Shown here: one piece after another, positions 34,451 to 47,480 of the stretch
How the letters are laid out: every line of letters begins with the position of its first letter
How positions within the stretch are numbered: position 1 is the stretch's first letter
Assembly (NCBI RefSeq): GCF_004027225.2
Contig: NC_044283.2
Location: 15,146,992 to 15,210,991 of the forward strand
From: Strigops habroptila
Lineage: Eukaryota > Chordata > Aves > Psittaciformes > Psittacidae
Length of the DNA stretch: 64,000 nt
Reading direction: 5' to 3'
Program-made: the position numbers and the translations under genes
Notes under the pieces: generated by a model
Database searches by the model: none
What the model was told of the DNA's origin: nothing
The model's input: only the letters and a program-made list of their open reading frames with translations

Positions 34451-37400
34451 ATGAGTCATAGTGGCAGCTGGAGGACAGAATTAACAGGCACCTGCCAAAA
34501 TTACCTCCGGGAAGCGCTTTTCTTATCAATCATCTAGAAATATTGTTGCTGTTGTGTCACAGCAGTGTGGTGTTTTCTTTCTGTCACTGCCTCTAACTCC
34601 ATGATTGCTCTTAGGAAAGCTGGTTCTTGGGGAACAATTATGTTATAATATCAGAAATCCAAAGGAAGGTCCTGTTTTAAGCTCCTGCTTATTACTTGTT
34701 TTAATTCAGCTTTTGAACCAGCTGAGAAATGCCTCTCAGGAGTTATTCCTGGTACTTGTCAGCAGAGGAAGCACAAGATGATCAGGGCTATTGGGCATTC
34801 AGCAGCAAAAGCAAATCGACTAATATTTATTATCACCAATTTAGCAGGAGGCAGTATCCCAGGCCCAGATCTGACAGGCTGATGTCTTGCATACACAGGT
34901 AGGTGCTTCTGACGAAAAATCTGTAGTGTAATAAGAAATATGGAGTCTTCTGGTTTGTATTGAGACAAGTTCCCAAAATTTAGGTAACACTGATCACCAT
35001 AATATTAAGCCATAGCTGATTACATAGTGATGTACCTACACCAACAGGTCATTTCTTACCAATGCCTCACATTGCAAATCTCTGCAGAGCTTTATAAAGA
35101 AAATAATAGCATTTTGCAGACTTTCTAAGCTGGCATGTCTTTTATACACACCTCTGTGCACCCATATATACCTTTCTATAAGTATTGCTGCATCTATGCG
35201 AAGGGTTAGGCAAGGTATATAAGAAGAGGTAAGGTGTTGTTAGGCCAACCATTATAATTTGTAGAAATTCTTCTCATAGGCAGTAAATTCTTTCAGGCTC
35301 ACAAGCCCTCAGCTGGTTCTGAGGAATTAGGTCTTTTTTCCTTCAGGTATGACACAGAAATTCAGAAGTGTCTTTAGGCCTATTAGTCACCATTTTACAA
35401 GACGATGTCAAGGCAGTATTTTAAAGGCATTACTTTTTTGCTTTCCCAGGTAGTGGCTTTCTTTACCTATGCTTGACCTTTAGTTTGGGAAGGGAGAAAA
35501 TAGGCCCAATACCTCCATCTGTATTTGTCTCTCCATTAGCATTTCCTTTCTTTGTAAATCACTCACAGGTCTAATGCTGCCCTAGCTGTTGAGAAAAGAC
35601 AGGCTGCAGAAATCAGCGGGTGATCGGGGAAGCACTTAAAGGTGATGGGCTGCTCCTTCAAAAAGCACTTGCATAAATAAACCTGCAGCACAGGGCAGAA
35701 GGGAAATGAAGCTAGAAATCTGGCTGACTGCCTGCAGATGCCAGGCCCACGGCAGCGTTGCTGCTAAGTGGGAACAGGCGGAAGCAATTGTATGTTTTTG
35801 CCTTCCTCTCTTCCCTTTGGATATGCAACGGAAAACCAATGAGCCCATTCAATAGAAAACTGGTGAACACTGGCAGCAAGAAACGTTATTTTCTCCCAGG
35901 AGATCCCCAATATTGCAAGGTCAGATTAAAGCTTAACTCTCCCTCCAGCTCTGCCGATGTCAGGGAGCTCTGACCTCCCTGTTTTTTCTCTAAGTCACTG
36001 CTCAGCCTCTAGCACACGAAACACTTTGCAGGAAGATTATTTCAACATAACTTTTCATATTCTTTAGAAATCTGGGTAGTTCAGACAGCAGAACAATACA
36101 TTGAGGTCTCCGGCTGCATGAAGGCATCAACCCTTTCCAGCACGCAGAAGCAACAGATAGAGGCAAGGGCTCTCGGAACATATGGAGACAAAACCCCTAC
36201 AGAAAATGAAAAAGGCATGGGGAATAAGAAATGATCAGGGACAATTTAAGCATATATGACAACAAAGCCACTACAACAAAAGTAGGCTGAAGGGAGATGA
36301 TTAATAATGATTGTGGTGTGCAAGCGGAAGAGCAGTAGGAAGTAGGAGGTGCAAAGGGCCGAGGGAAGATTAGGATGGCTATACAAGTTGGCACTATGCT
36401 GGAATAAAAAGGGTACACTATAAGCAGCAAGAATGATTTAAGTAAAAACTATAAGTGAAAGATTTTCAGAAAATCTGAATTGGAAGAAAGCAAGTCAGAT
36501 TTGGAGAGCACCAGACATCACCAAGTTAATAAAACAGATAATAGAGCTGCTCTAAGTATGCCATTGATTAGACCTGGCATTGATATCATACCAATCACAG
36601 GGCAGGATTTCAGTTCTCTGGCTTCCTAAGTATTTGCTTCAGGCTGTACATGATGCTGCATTTAAAGAAGAAAACGAGCAGGTTTTCTTTTTTTTTTTTT
36701 TTTTTTCCTCTTTCTTGAGCTTTGAAGTAAGGTAAAATCACTTCATTTAGTTTCTCTCCCATGGCTCCCTTCTAGATGGCTTTAAAAGATACTTCCAAAA
36801 GTACTGAGGTTTAATGATCTGACACTGCTCCCACTGAAGTCACTGTTGAAATTCCCATTGACTTCAGGTTCTAAACAAGCTAATGAATAGGGTGAAAAAT
36901 AAGTACAAGATATGTGAAAGTGAAGCTATAACCAATTGGGATTTTCATTTTGGTTCTGGTAGAATAAGGTTTAAAGTAAAAATAAAAGCCAGGTTTCCCC
37001 TTTCCTAGATGAGTGCCTGGACACTCAGACTCCTGCTCACTGGGGATGTGTTCTACTTATTTACTTTCTGCCAATCAAGCAAGTAGAGAAGAAAACTTGA
37101 TTGCAGTTCAGGAGAGAATGGGGCATATCTGCAATAACAACAACAAAAAAAGTGCTGTGATGAGCAAGCCACCTTCACCAGCTCACTTTATATTTGTCTA
37201 CTTCTGTTTGCATGTGTTCTGGCAGACATGAACACACCTTTGTGATGCATAACACACACTGTCTAAGGCCTCTGATCAAAATAACATTTTGTCCCTCAGC
37301 ACCTTTTGTAGGATAGGTTTCTTTCCCTGCTGTCTTTGTGCCATGATAGTAATAAATGTAAGATACATTAAAACGGAGAAAATGGAATAAAAATCCAGAA

Positions 37401-40400
37401 ACTTTCTAAAAGCTCTGGATTTCTAATTTTCTAAAGAAGTAAGGCATCTCCCCTCAGGTACAGAGGAAACAAATCTTTTACAGGCAGATTTAATATTACC
37501 TTGTTTTTCAGTCCATGTTAAAACCTCTTGATCAATGCCCTCTCTTTCAGTCAGATGTCTAATTTAAGAGTTCTCATGTCTGATTGTGTGGCCAGCTTTT
37601 GTAGCTGTGATGAGACACCTACCCCCACTTTCCAAATCAGTTTTCTGTAATTACCCACATGCAGACAGCAAGTTTGGGGCCCATATCAGCCACTGCATAT
37701 GGGCATTTAAAGATACAAGATACAAGCAATTACAATTTAGTAATGATTAATACCTTTCAAGTGCTTAATGACATAAGTTAGATTCCGCACCTCTGCTCTT
37801 TTTAGCTATTTGACTAGGAAAATACATATTCTCCATTAAAAATTTTGTCTGCTGTGAACCATGAATTAAGGAAGAGGAAGACAGACTTTTTCTCTCCTGG
37901 GGGGCTAGCGTGTCAGGGAAAGGAAATGACTGAAAACATGCAACAGTATAATACTAAACAAGAGAAGATGTGAGAGCGCTGGATGATTTTTTTTCTTTAA
38001 ATACATGCAAGGAACCATAAAAAGTCTGTAATGTATAGGCTGAATAAATAGTTCCATGCAGGATTCAGGCCATTGTCTCATTAAGGCATCTGTTGGTAGT
38101 TACCAGCTCAGAATGGCACTGTTAATGCAAACTGTGTGATTTCTTTCCATATTACCTTTCCAAGTAATAGACATTACTCTTAATAGCAATATCACCGAAA
38201 TGGAAAGCCAATGGTAAGTGGAGATTTCACACTGTTATGGTGCTAAAGCAGTGTCAGCACCAATTTAAAAGTGTTTCCATTTAAAAATTGATGAATATGG
38301 GCAGACACTGAAAAGCAACATAAATGCTGTGCTGGTCAAGCAACGTCCAGTTTTTTTAATTGGCTTCAGGCCTGATTTAAATTCTCTCCAATTCAGTTGG
38401 AGTCCTTCCATTCACTTCACCGGATGGCACCTCTGGTCCTCAATGCTCCAGTGGTATGCGCCTAGGAAATATATTAGATTAGTGATAAAAGTTGTCATGT
38501 ATCCAAGGGGTCATTTACTTCTCTCTCATGTAAAGAGAGTGATTTTCTGAACATGAATAGACTGGCCTTGTGAATATTAAAAATTACCATTACACACTCC
38601 ATAATTTATCACTCAAATTGCACCTTCAGCTATATTGGGTATGCTCAAGTATCCTAGAAGGCTGTGTGATTAAGTACTCAGTAAGTTAACTAAGAGCCTG
38701 GCTTCTCATTTTCTCACATCTAGAGAGGTCATTTACATTTGTCAGATTTATTACTTATTTCTATAATATTTGCAATGTCATAGCACCTAGGAGTCTGAAG
38801 TTATGTACCTAGACCTAAGCTACTTAATATTTCATAGACAGATGAAAAATAAAATTATCTTTACCTCAAGGATCTTATAGTCCAAGAAGAGGAAGAGGAA
38901 GTGAGCCAATGGTTGGGTACAGCAGGTTCAGGAGTGTGCTACTGGCTGGTGTAACAGGCAGTAGCCTCATCACTCCAGCAATGTACCCATTTGGCAAATT
39001 GCTGGTTTGTTTTAATGCTGCTGACATCTTGGCAAAGGTACTTTTCAAGGAGAGTTTGAAGGAGATCAAGGGAAGAGCTTCAGGGTTGTGTGCAGGGAAC
39101 GCATTTAGTGGCTGACAATGACAGTGCTGGTTTGAAAGCTGATGAGGTGGGGGATTGCAGGCTGGCAGCCGGAGTGATCGGAGCAGAGAGCAAGCCTTCC
39201 AGCGCTGTGTGAGTGATAATAGGGTGCAATATTTGTAAACCATTGCGATCCTCAGGTGAATGACGCCATATGAACACAAATAATCCTGAAAAGGCTAATG
39301 ATGAATATAAAGCAGGTAATAGTGCTTCTGGAGGAGGCAGGGCATGCACTGATGCAAGTCTGGTCAGCTTGTTTGTCCTATGCAAGTGTTTAACTTCCTG
39401 TCCTACTTCTTGTTGTCTTTAAAAATTAGAAAATGAAATAGATTTAACATAGTGAATAAATTATTTTTATAATAAAAATCAATATTATCGCAAACAGTAA
39501 TGGCAGTTACTGCATTTTTTTTATTTGAATCTGTCTTGATTTTATTTCTCTGATGCTTATTTGATCATTAAAATATAAACTAGTGAGAATGTGAAGTAAA
39601 ACCAGTAATGAACCCTGAATTTAAATATATATTTTGTTTTAAACAATAATTTTTATTTATGACCATAGGAAAAATGCCCTACAGAATTCACAATATGAGC
39701 CCTATCCTGCACCACCTGTGTGAAAAGCACTGATGATATATTTCAGGAGTTCCTGTGCAATGCTTGCCAATTTTAACCTCTGTAATCCTCAGGAAACCAC
39801 ATTTTACATAGCTCTACACACAAATACTCTCAGGACCAAATTATTCCACATGGCCCCTGTCTGAATCCCAGAAAACTTTGCACTGTACCTTCTCTGTCTG
39901 TACCTTAGGCCAAACCTTAAGCAAATTGCTCAGAGCCTTATGGGAAATGAACCTTACTCATCATTATTCACTCTATAAATAGCCCATTAACTCCAAGGCA
40001 AGGGTCTAACATAGATATATGCAGTCATTATTATGCTTTTTGCATGATAATTCATGTGCCTGCTGTGTAAGCAAATGTGCAGAAAAATGTGTGGGCATAT
40101 TTCGGAAATCCTGTCCATTCCTGAAGGTTTTCATAGAAATAGGTCTCTCATTATTCCTTAAGCTGATCACCACCAGTCATACTGGTGACAGTTGCCACCC
40201 TGCTAGTTTCTCTGGAAAAGCAGGGTTGATAGATGGTTCCTCCATTACCGGCAACATCACACTTTTGGTGTGGCTTTAAATATACTTAGCCATAATTTTG
40301 TTCTCCTGGTAAGATCCGGGGTGCAAGATAAAAAGAATTAAGTGTTTAATGAGGTTGAGAGAATGATGCACTTGGCAGGATTTCAAGTATCAAGCTTTGA

Positions 40401-41349
40401 GCTGTATGCAGAGGGTCTAGTCCTGAGAGACAATATATACCTGTAATTCACTAACAACTTAGTGGAAATTGTGGGTGCTTGACTTCTTATATGGCCTCCT
40501 CTTGGAGCTGTCCCTTGACAAGCACCAGCTTGGCAGGTCTGAGGGTGCAAGTAGCATAAACTATTACCTATGCAAACTTGTTATTTTGGCTGACAATAAG
40601 AGACAGTGGGAAGAAAATAATTAGACTAGCCATGCTGAGTGTCCTCATCAAAGAGGAAAAAACCCAAAACCTAGAAATATGAAATGTGAGGGGTTTTTAA
40701 TTTATTTGGGTTTGTGTTTTTTTTTTTTTTTTTTTTTAAGTTGTAACCTTCAGACTAACAGAAAGAGAGGCAATGAGAAAACAGAGATCTGTGTCAGACT
40801 GGAAGCCCTCATTATCAACTCTCTACCTTGAGATGGAAAAAAATATCCCCTCAACTCGATTCTTCACAGTAACCTCTGATTGCTAATTATTTGCTAAATT
40901 TCCTGCTGATGTTCTCTGAGTGAAGTCAGGCTTGATGAAAGTTTCTGCACTTGTCTTGCCAGCAGGAGAACAGAAAAAGTGGGCCAGCTTAGCTCAGAAA
41001 AGACCCTCACTGCTCATCACTTTGGTTTCCACTGAACATGCATTGATGCTTGTCTGCCACCAGCTCACAGCATCCCATCCACCTTCCTTTTCATGGTCAT
41101 TTGAAGTACAGCTGCTCAGCTTCTTCCAAAAACATATAGCAATAACTAACTCCAAAGAAAACAGACTGGTATCATGTCGCTCTTCTTCTACAGTCTCAAG
41201 AAGAGAGGAGAACTTGCATGTCAGAAAATTATCATGCCAGATATTCATGCAGTGACTTTTACACACCTGTCACTACTCCTTGAACTGATAACCCAGACTA
41301 AAAGTAGTAAATGATCCCTATCCAGTGTTATTTTATCTTTGTTAATCAT
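34451..41349. other. Long gene-free stretch with homopolymers
   Basis: No supported gene in about 6.9 kb. T runs of 19 (36688-36706) and 21 (40717-40737) bases are present. A 134-codon minus frame (38875-39279) and smaller plus frames at 38909-39115 overlap with no domain. A small ancient-repeat-like hairpin is listed at 36834-36867. Confidence 0.5.
36834..36867. repeat. Inverted repeat with CTGAAGTCA/TGACTTCAG arms
   Basis: Exact 9-base complementary arms (36834-36842 and 36859-36867) flank 16 bases. Words like 'cccattgacttcaatggg' belong to old dispersed repeats in bird and reptile genomes as I recall, so a fossil repeat is the likeliest reading. The family is not identified. Confidence 0.45.
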
Positions 41350-41865
41350 GTGTTTCCCAGCAATGTTATCTGAGGAACTGCCAGGACTGCTAAGCATAAT
41401 TTCCCTTTGGTGAATCCATGCTGACTACTCCAGTCAAGACCTCTTCTCTTCCACATGCTTAGAGATGGCCTCCAGGATGAGACGTTCCATCACCTTTCCA
41501 GGGACTGAGGTAAGGCTGACTGGCCCTTGTTGCCTTTTGTGAAGACTGGGTTGACATTTGCTTTCTTTCAGTCCTTAGGCACCTCTCCTGATTACCATGA
41601 CCTTTCAAAGATGATCGAGAGTGGCCTAGCAGTGATGTCTGCCAGCTCCTTCAGCACTGATGGGTGAATCCCATTAGGACCCATGGATTTGTGGATGTGA
41701 AGTCTGTCTAAATCATCTCTAACCCAATCCTCAACCAAGAGAAAGACTTCCTTTCTCCACACCTTCTCTCTGGTCTCTTGGGTCAGGGATTCCTGAGGGC
41801 TGGCCTTGACACTGGAGGCTGAAGCCAAGAAGGCAGATGGCTTGTGAAATCTTCCAAAAATCTTA
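41350..41865 (-). mobile_element. Internal CR1 LINE fragment, antisense, lacking 3' end
   Basis: On the minus strand, about 41600-41828 reads an open stretch with HKSMGPNGIHPSVLKELAD and PLSIIFERSW, the RT N-terminal region of CR1 ORF2. The sequence continues antisense to about 41350 through the 'ccatcacctttccagggact' block (VPGKVME-type codons). The usual 3' half of ORF2 and the 3' tail are absent, so the element was cut after insertion or is a rearrangement product. Confidence 0.92.
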
Positions 41866-44830
41866 TCCTACCCGTGTAGTTTTTTACGCCAATGAAATGA
41901 TTTAAGACAGATAAAACAAGCAATAGAAATTTATACTACCCAGAAAGTGTTGAGCTACTGAAAAGTGATGATGCAGTGAATTAACGACTTAGTTTATTAT
42001 ATTTTTTCCTTATGACATTGCATTAGAAGGGCTAGCTGTATAGACCCAATTTATTCTGATCACATAATGTTCAGTTCAGTGCACTAGGTTTAATGTGCCT
42101 ACTTCAAATGAGATTAAAGAAGTCATATTTACAAAAAAAAAAGTATGCTGAAATGATTAAAAATACCTAACTTACTTTTCTTTTCCTTAACTTTCATGTC
42201 TAGAACATCTTCTGGTGTGAGAATGGAAGAGTGACTTTTTTTGGTAGTTATAGTAATTTGGGGGTCTTAGAATACTGTGCTTTCTTTAAAAGAAAAATAT
42301 CACATATTTTGACCCTTCTGTAGTATTCTGAATTCACTCTCCTCAGTGCCACTACTTATTTTTGGGATATTAGATTAGCCTTAAGTACCATACCATGAAG
42401 TAAAAATGTGTAACACTGTCCAGTATATAAACTTACTGACATTGAGGGCAAGACATTCAGGAGTGCAGGTAAACAAATAAATAATGAAAACTTCATAACA
42501 AAACTATCACATGATAGCCTGTTCCTGTGGTGTGTCAAACTGTAACTTCTTGTCAAACTCCGACTCCTCCAGTTCTGCATGCATCTCATTTATCTCTGTT
42601 TTGGAGGACATATTTAATACTAACATAGTTTGCAAGGCATCAGAAGGTTACACAGATGATTTCTAACGTTTAGCTCTCCATGAGGCAGATGAAACTTAAA
42701 TTTATGATTAAAGACCTTTCCTCTGGAAAGATTTCCTTGAAATCTTGAAAGTGCTGCAACTTCGACAAGAGATAAAAAAGGAGAATAAGTTACTTTAGGA
42801 GTTTCCTTACAAAATGAAGGCTTTCAGTGCCATGTGAATGAAACCTAAACGCTAAAACTCAGAGATAGATTTTGTCTTTAAGCTGCTTTCTGCAGCAGGA
42901 TGCTGTAATCCATGACACAGGTCTTGGGCAAAGAAAGAGCATTATTGTGATCTCACTTTGTATCAGGTATTGCATTCTTGAAACTCACAATTGTGAATTG
43001 GTGTAAAATACTGTAGACGAGCAGTCAGGCTCAGTGTTACTGAGGTATTATGGAAATCCTGTTAAAGCCACTGCTTGAAAAAGGCCTTTTGCAACATCAT
43101 GTTTTATGCTGCACCCACATCTAAAGATTTGCAGCACAGTGACTGAGATGATGCATGCTTGAGACATGAGTCAGTAGTATTTCAGATCCTTAAAACACAT
43201 GTGTTTTTTAGTTCAGATCAAGAAAAACAATAACAACGTATCTCTTCTTATGAAAACTAATCATACCCTTATGTGCTTTGTTGGTCATTCCTGTAGAGAA
43301 AAGCTTTTTCTCCCATGTGCACCAAAACCAAAATGTTGAGTGTCTGTCCCTCCACACTGTTCAGAAAGTGCTGGAAGGAGAATAAATATTTAACACTCTT
43401 TTCCATCCATCCCTTTGAGGTGCTGCATGCTCCTGTAAGTCTCCTAGATCTCTAACAGTGACCACAGTCAGTCTTGGACTACCCTCAGGAGCATCTGAGT
43501 GACCATTTTGCTGTCTGACACCAGACCCAGCACATCCACTCGCTCCGGCCCTTCGACCATAAGGTGTGACATGCCTCATCAGGCAATCTGTGTGAACCTC
43601 TGTGTCCAAGTGTGTGGCTCAATCTGTCCCAGATTTATAAGGGGGTTAAGTCTCAGTCCCACCTACCACACAAAGATTTTGTAGTCAATCTTGCAAGGAA
43701 ATTGGTATGAAACGAATTCTTTCGCTACTACCACAGCCTTCTACTTTATTTCCTTTGCTGCCTGGAGGACATTTTGTTCCAGGCTAAGACAGACCTCAAA
43801 TCCCATTATTTTTTCCCTGCATTTTCTCCTCAGGGTTGATCAAAATTTCAGTGCCTAAGATCAGGAAAGCCACAGGGTTCTTGGCGAAACTGGCCCACCG
43901 CACAACAGCAAAGTGAGAGGCACATTTTTGCTGATTGCTCGGCTCGTTGCATATCAAGTCATGCCACATAGCAACTAGAAAACTATTGCTGTATCTAAGA
44001 GAAGAGAGAAATGACTTCTTAATTTAAAAGTGACTTTTCTGTGTTAGGGATTTGACAGGGAGGATGAAGTACTAGAGGAGATAAAGTGTTGCTTTGCTGA
44101 AAAAGTGCCATTTTGTAAACATGAAATATTGATCTGGCATGTATTGTGTGAGCACTTGCTGTATGTGTATATCGAGTTCCAAATGTTGCACATTCAGAAA
44201 ACCTAAGTCAGAAAAATCACTCACAGACATTCATAGACAGAGGTCCAGAATCTGTGCTGTCTGGAAAAGCATGAAATGTTTATCTAGACAGGAAGAAAAT
44301 TCTCTGCCATATTGCTGAATAAGGTTTTTCTGACCACTAGCTTTGTATGAGGAAGATTTAACTCTATCTAAAGTATCCTTAATCTTCATCTTTATGGTTA
44401 ATTAATAGAGCTGATCTGACAAGTGCTTTCACTGGAATCTATCTTTTGTTCTTTTCTGTTTCTTTTTTTTTTTTCCTTGACTTCAGTAGAAATTTCTTTT
44501 TCCAGCCCTGAAAATGAGGACATTTGTACCCATGTCTTTTATAGCTCCGTAATTTACGTGCACTGCCTTTAATTGTTGTTACTCTTTGGCCCCTTTGCAA
44601 CATCTTGAAGACTTCCCTATATTACCAGAGCGACATAAAATGGTCATAGTCTAAATGAACATCAGACTCAGGACAGCTTAATTACAGAGGTGCCATTAAG
44701 AGTACATTGATTTTCTCTTAAGAAGGGGACTAGTTCTTTCCTTTTATAAATAATGATGTGGTGCAACCTGCTCAAATTTACAACTTTACCTGTATATCTC
44801 ATAATTACCATAATAATGGCTAAAACCAAC

Positions 44831-44850
44831 AACAATAATAATAATAATAA
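44831..44850. repeat. (AAT)n microsatellite
   Basis: About six AAT units in a row after an ACAAC prefix, directly visible. Confidence 0.85.
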
Positions 44851-44923
44851 AGTCTCTCTTCCCAATTTTTAGGCTCTAGAGTTTTTGCTTTCATGCTCTT
44901 CTTTCTAATCATGAGGCCCAGAC

Positions 44924-44965
44924 AAATATTTCTACAGATAACAACATTAAATATTTCTACAGATA
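44924..44965. repeat. 17-bp direct repeat, 25-bp period
   Basis: AAATATTTCTACAGATA occurs at 44924-44940 and again at 44949-44965 with no mismatch. Confidence 0.85.
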
Positions 44966-46705
44966 AAAATATTTTGTATTTATTTTGAAGGAATAAAATA
45001 ACTCAAGAACTGATAACTTAAGAAAAGAAAACAAGTGTTGCAAGACTTATGAAGGAACACAGAGAACTGGCAACATTCAAGTTAAATACAATGAATATGA
45101 TCAGGTAAATAATTTAATTCATTGAACAATAAAGATTTTCTAACAGACCACATGAATTTTTCATGATGTGGGTACAGTTTTGTCACCACTGTACAAAGAC
45201 TGATATATGTTAATGTGTCAGTTATGTCTGTTTTATATGCAAATAATGTAAGTCTTAAAAATATGGCTACAATGACACAAGAATCACTAAATAATAAAAA
45301 ATTGAAAGTGCCTTTATTAACTCCCTTAAAAAACTTTGTAAGTTTTTTACAGGTGGGCATAAAGCTGGAATGATGGTTATGTAGCAATTAAGACAGAGCT
45401 TTAACACAAAAAGGAGGTGTAATCCAAAAAGTGTAATCAAATCTGTAGCAATGACAGTTAAGGGAATGTTCTGATCATGGCTAGGAAGGAGAAAGAAGTG
45501 AGTGAAGAATGGGACCCCAGTTGTCAGCTCTTATCACATCTAAACAAGAATTACTCTTTCCCCAAACAGTGTCATGATTGCAAAACAAATCTCAGCATCA
45601 TTCATCTAAAGGATACAGCACAGTTGTTTTTTTCCAAAGCACTATTAAGCTTTTCTTTCACAAGGAAAAAGGAATGTTTGCAAAGATACTAAAGATGATA
45701 GCAGCTCCTGTCCCTGATGGTGAAGAGGACTGCAACGGTGATGGCAGATGGAGTCGTGCCAGTTCAAGGAAAACTTGCCTCATGAATGCAGAATATTTCT
45801 TCACATAAGATGCCAGGATGCAGAGGCTGTGTGGGCATGGATGCTTTTTGAAAAGGTAAAACTATCCTCTTTCATTGAGGAGTGGGCTGTTCTGTTGGCT
45901 AGAGGGGTCACATGGAGAGGTGGGTGCATGGTAGCCTTTGTACCTTTGCTTTTGTTGATGACAGCGAGATGAAGGTGTTTGCATGTCTTTCTGCCATAGT
46001 GATCACTGCTGACATGCTATGAGCTGGGAACTTCAGGCAGGTATTTCCTTCCTGGAGACAGAGCCTTTGTACTGCTTTCCTGGAGGCAGCACAGATCCTA
46101 TCCAAGTACAAAAAGAGTGCTTCATGCTCACTCCCCTGGGAAGGCCAGGTGGAGTATGACCCTAAGATACTTCCTTCCCCCTGTTTTGCAATTAAAGTGA
46201 AGATCTAGAGTGGAGAGGCAGCAGCCAAATTACTAATTAGCACTCTGATGACTCCATCTGCATTTTTAAGATTTCATTTTGATTTGCATGGGCCTGCGCA
46301 GTCAGCTGTTAAGTTGCAATTCAGCTGAGTTAAGTGTTTACTTGTTTTTTAGAAGACAGAGTGAAAAGATCTAACAGAATTGGGTCTTTATCATTAGACC
46401 TAGAAAGAAATACGAGCCAGGAGTCTTCATTCATCAGTGAAGTGCTGGGGCCAACACTACAAAAGAAGAGAAAAGTCTTTATAAGTAGCAAAGGAACAAA
46501 CAAATGCTCTTCAGGAGTAACACACAGATGAATGATGCACATTGACATTTCACAAATTCACATTAAGGACTTAACTGGGCCTGAGATGCATCTTTTGCTG
46601 ACTGTTCAGCTATATCTGGGAGACCATCATTCATTTTTGTCTTGCCATAGACTCTTTGTATTCCCAGATGAAATATATAATCTCTCCTCACTCTCATGTC
46701 CTACC

Positions 46706-47480
46706 GAGAGTAATAAGTTCTCCCCTGAGCCTTCTCTTCTCCAGACTAAACAACCCCAGGTCCCTCAGCTGTTCCTCATCAGATTTGTGCTCCAGACCCT
46801 TCACCAGCTTCATTGCCCTTCTCTGGACCCGCTCCAGCACTTCAATGTCTCTGCTGTATGAGGGGCCCAGAACTGAACACATGATTCGAGGTGCAGCCTC
46901 ACCAGCCAAGTGCAGGGGGATGATCACTGCCCTGGCCCTGCTGGCCACACTATTGCTGATACAGGCCAGGATGCCGTTGGCCTTCTTGGCTGCCTGGGCA
47001 CAAGCTGCTCATGTTCAGCTCTGTCAATCAGCACCCCCAGGTACTTCTCCATGAGCAGCTTTCCAGCCACTCTGCCCGAAGCCTGTAGTGTTGCATGGGG
47101 TTGTTGTGACCCAGGGGCAGGACCCAGCACTTTGCCTTGTTGAACCTCATACAACTGTCCTCAGCCCATCAATCCAGCCTCTGCAGATCCCTCTGCAGAG
47201 CCTCCCTGTCCTCCAGCAGATCAATGCTCCTGCCCAACTTGTTGTCGTCCACAAATTTACCGAGGGTGCACTTGATCCCCTCTTCCAGATCATTGATAAA
47301 GATATTAAACAGAACTGTCCACTGGGAATGCCACTTGTGATCAGCTACCAATTGGATTCAACTCCATTCACCACCATTCTTGGCCCCAGCCATCCAGCCA
47401 AATTTTTACGCAACAGAGAGTACAGTCACCCATGTCACAAGTAGCCAGTTTATCTAGGAGAATGCTGTGGAGACTAGACT
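46706..47480 (-). mobile_element. CR1 LINE copy 2 (about 0.78 kb), antisense, 3'-truncated
   Basis: On the minus strand it begins near SILLDKLATCDMGD (about 47440-47475) and continues through [21 protein letters not shown] (about 47300-47235), [10 protein letters not shown] and [20 protein letters not shown] to [10 protein letters not shown]. It then stops abruptly at about 46706, without the last 100 codons or the 3' tail. Over the shared part it is about 95% identical by eye to the copy at 24324-25250. It shares that copy's TGA after RLD and its altered 'gctgctcatggagaagtacc' and 'catgagcagcttgtgcccag' stretches. It reaches further 5' than copy 1, and copy 1 reaches further 3'. Confidence 0.95.

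Larger units (their letters stand above)
41866..46705. other. Gene-free stretch with minor repeats
   Basis: No supported gene. Short open frames (for example 43361-43609 minus, 82 codons, and 45082-45387 minus) have no recognised domain. Minor repeats are listed separately. The remainder is AT-rich. Confidence 0.5.

Noticed and set aside
38875..39279. 134-codon minus-strand frame
   Set aside because: Low-information Leu/Ser/Pro-rich string with an overlapping plus frame; no homology recognised.
43361..43609. 82-codon minus frame with protein-like look
   Set aside because: No domain, no splice context, and an overlapping plus-strand frame; left as unassigned.
46656..47444. Plus-strand frames of 118-132 codons
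   Set aside because: They are the antisense of CR1 copy 2.
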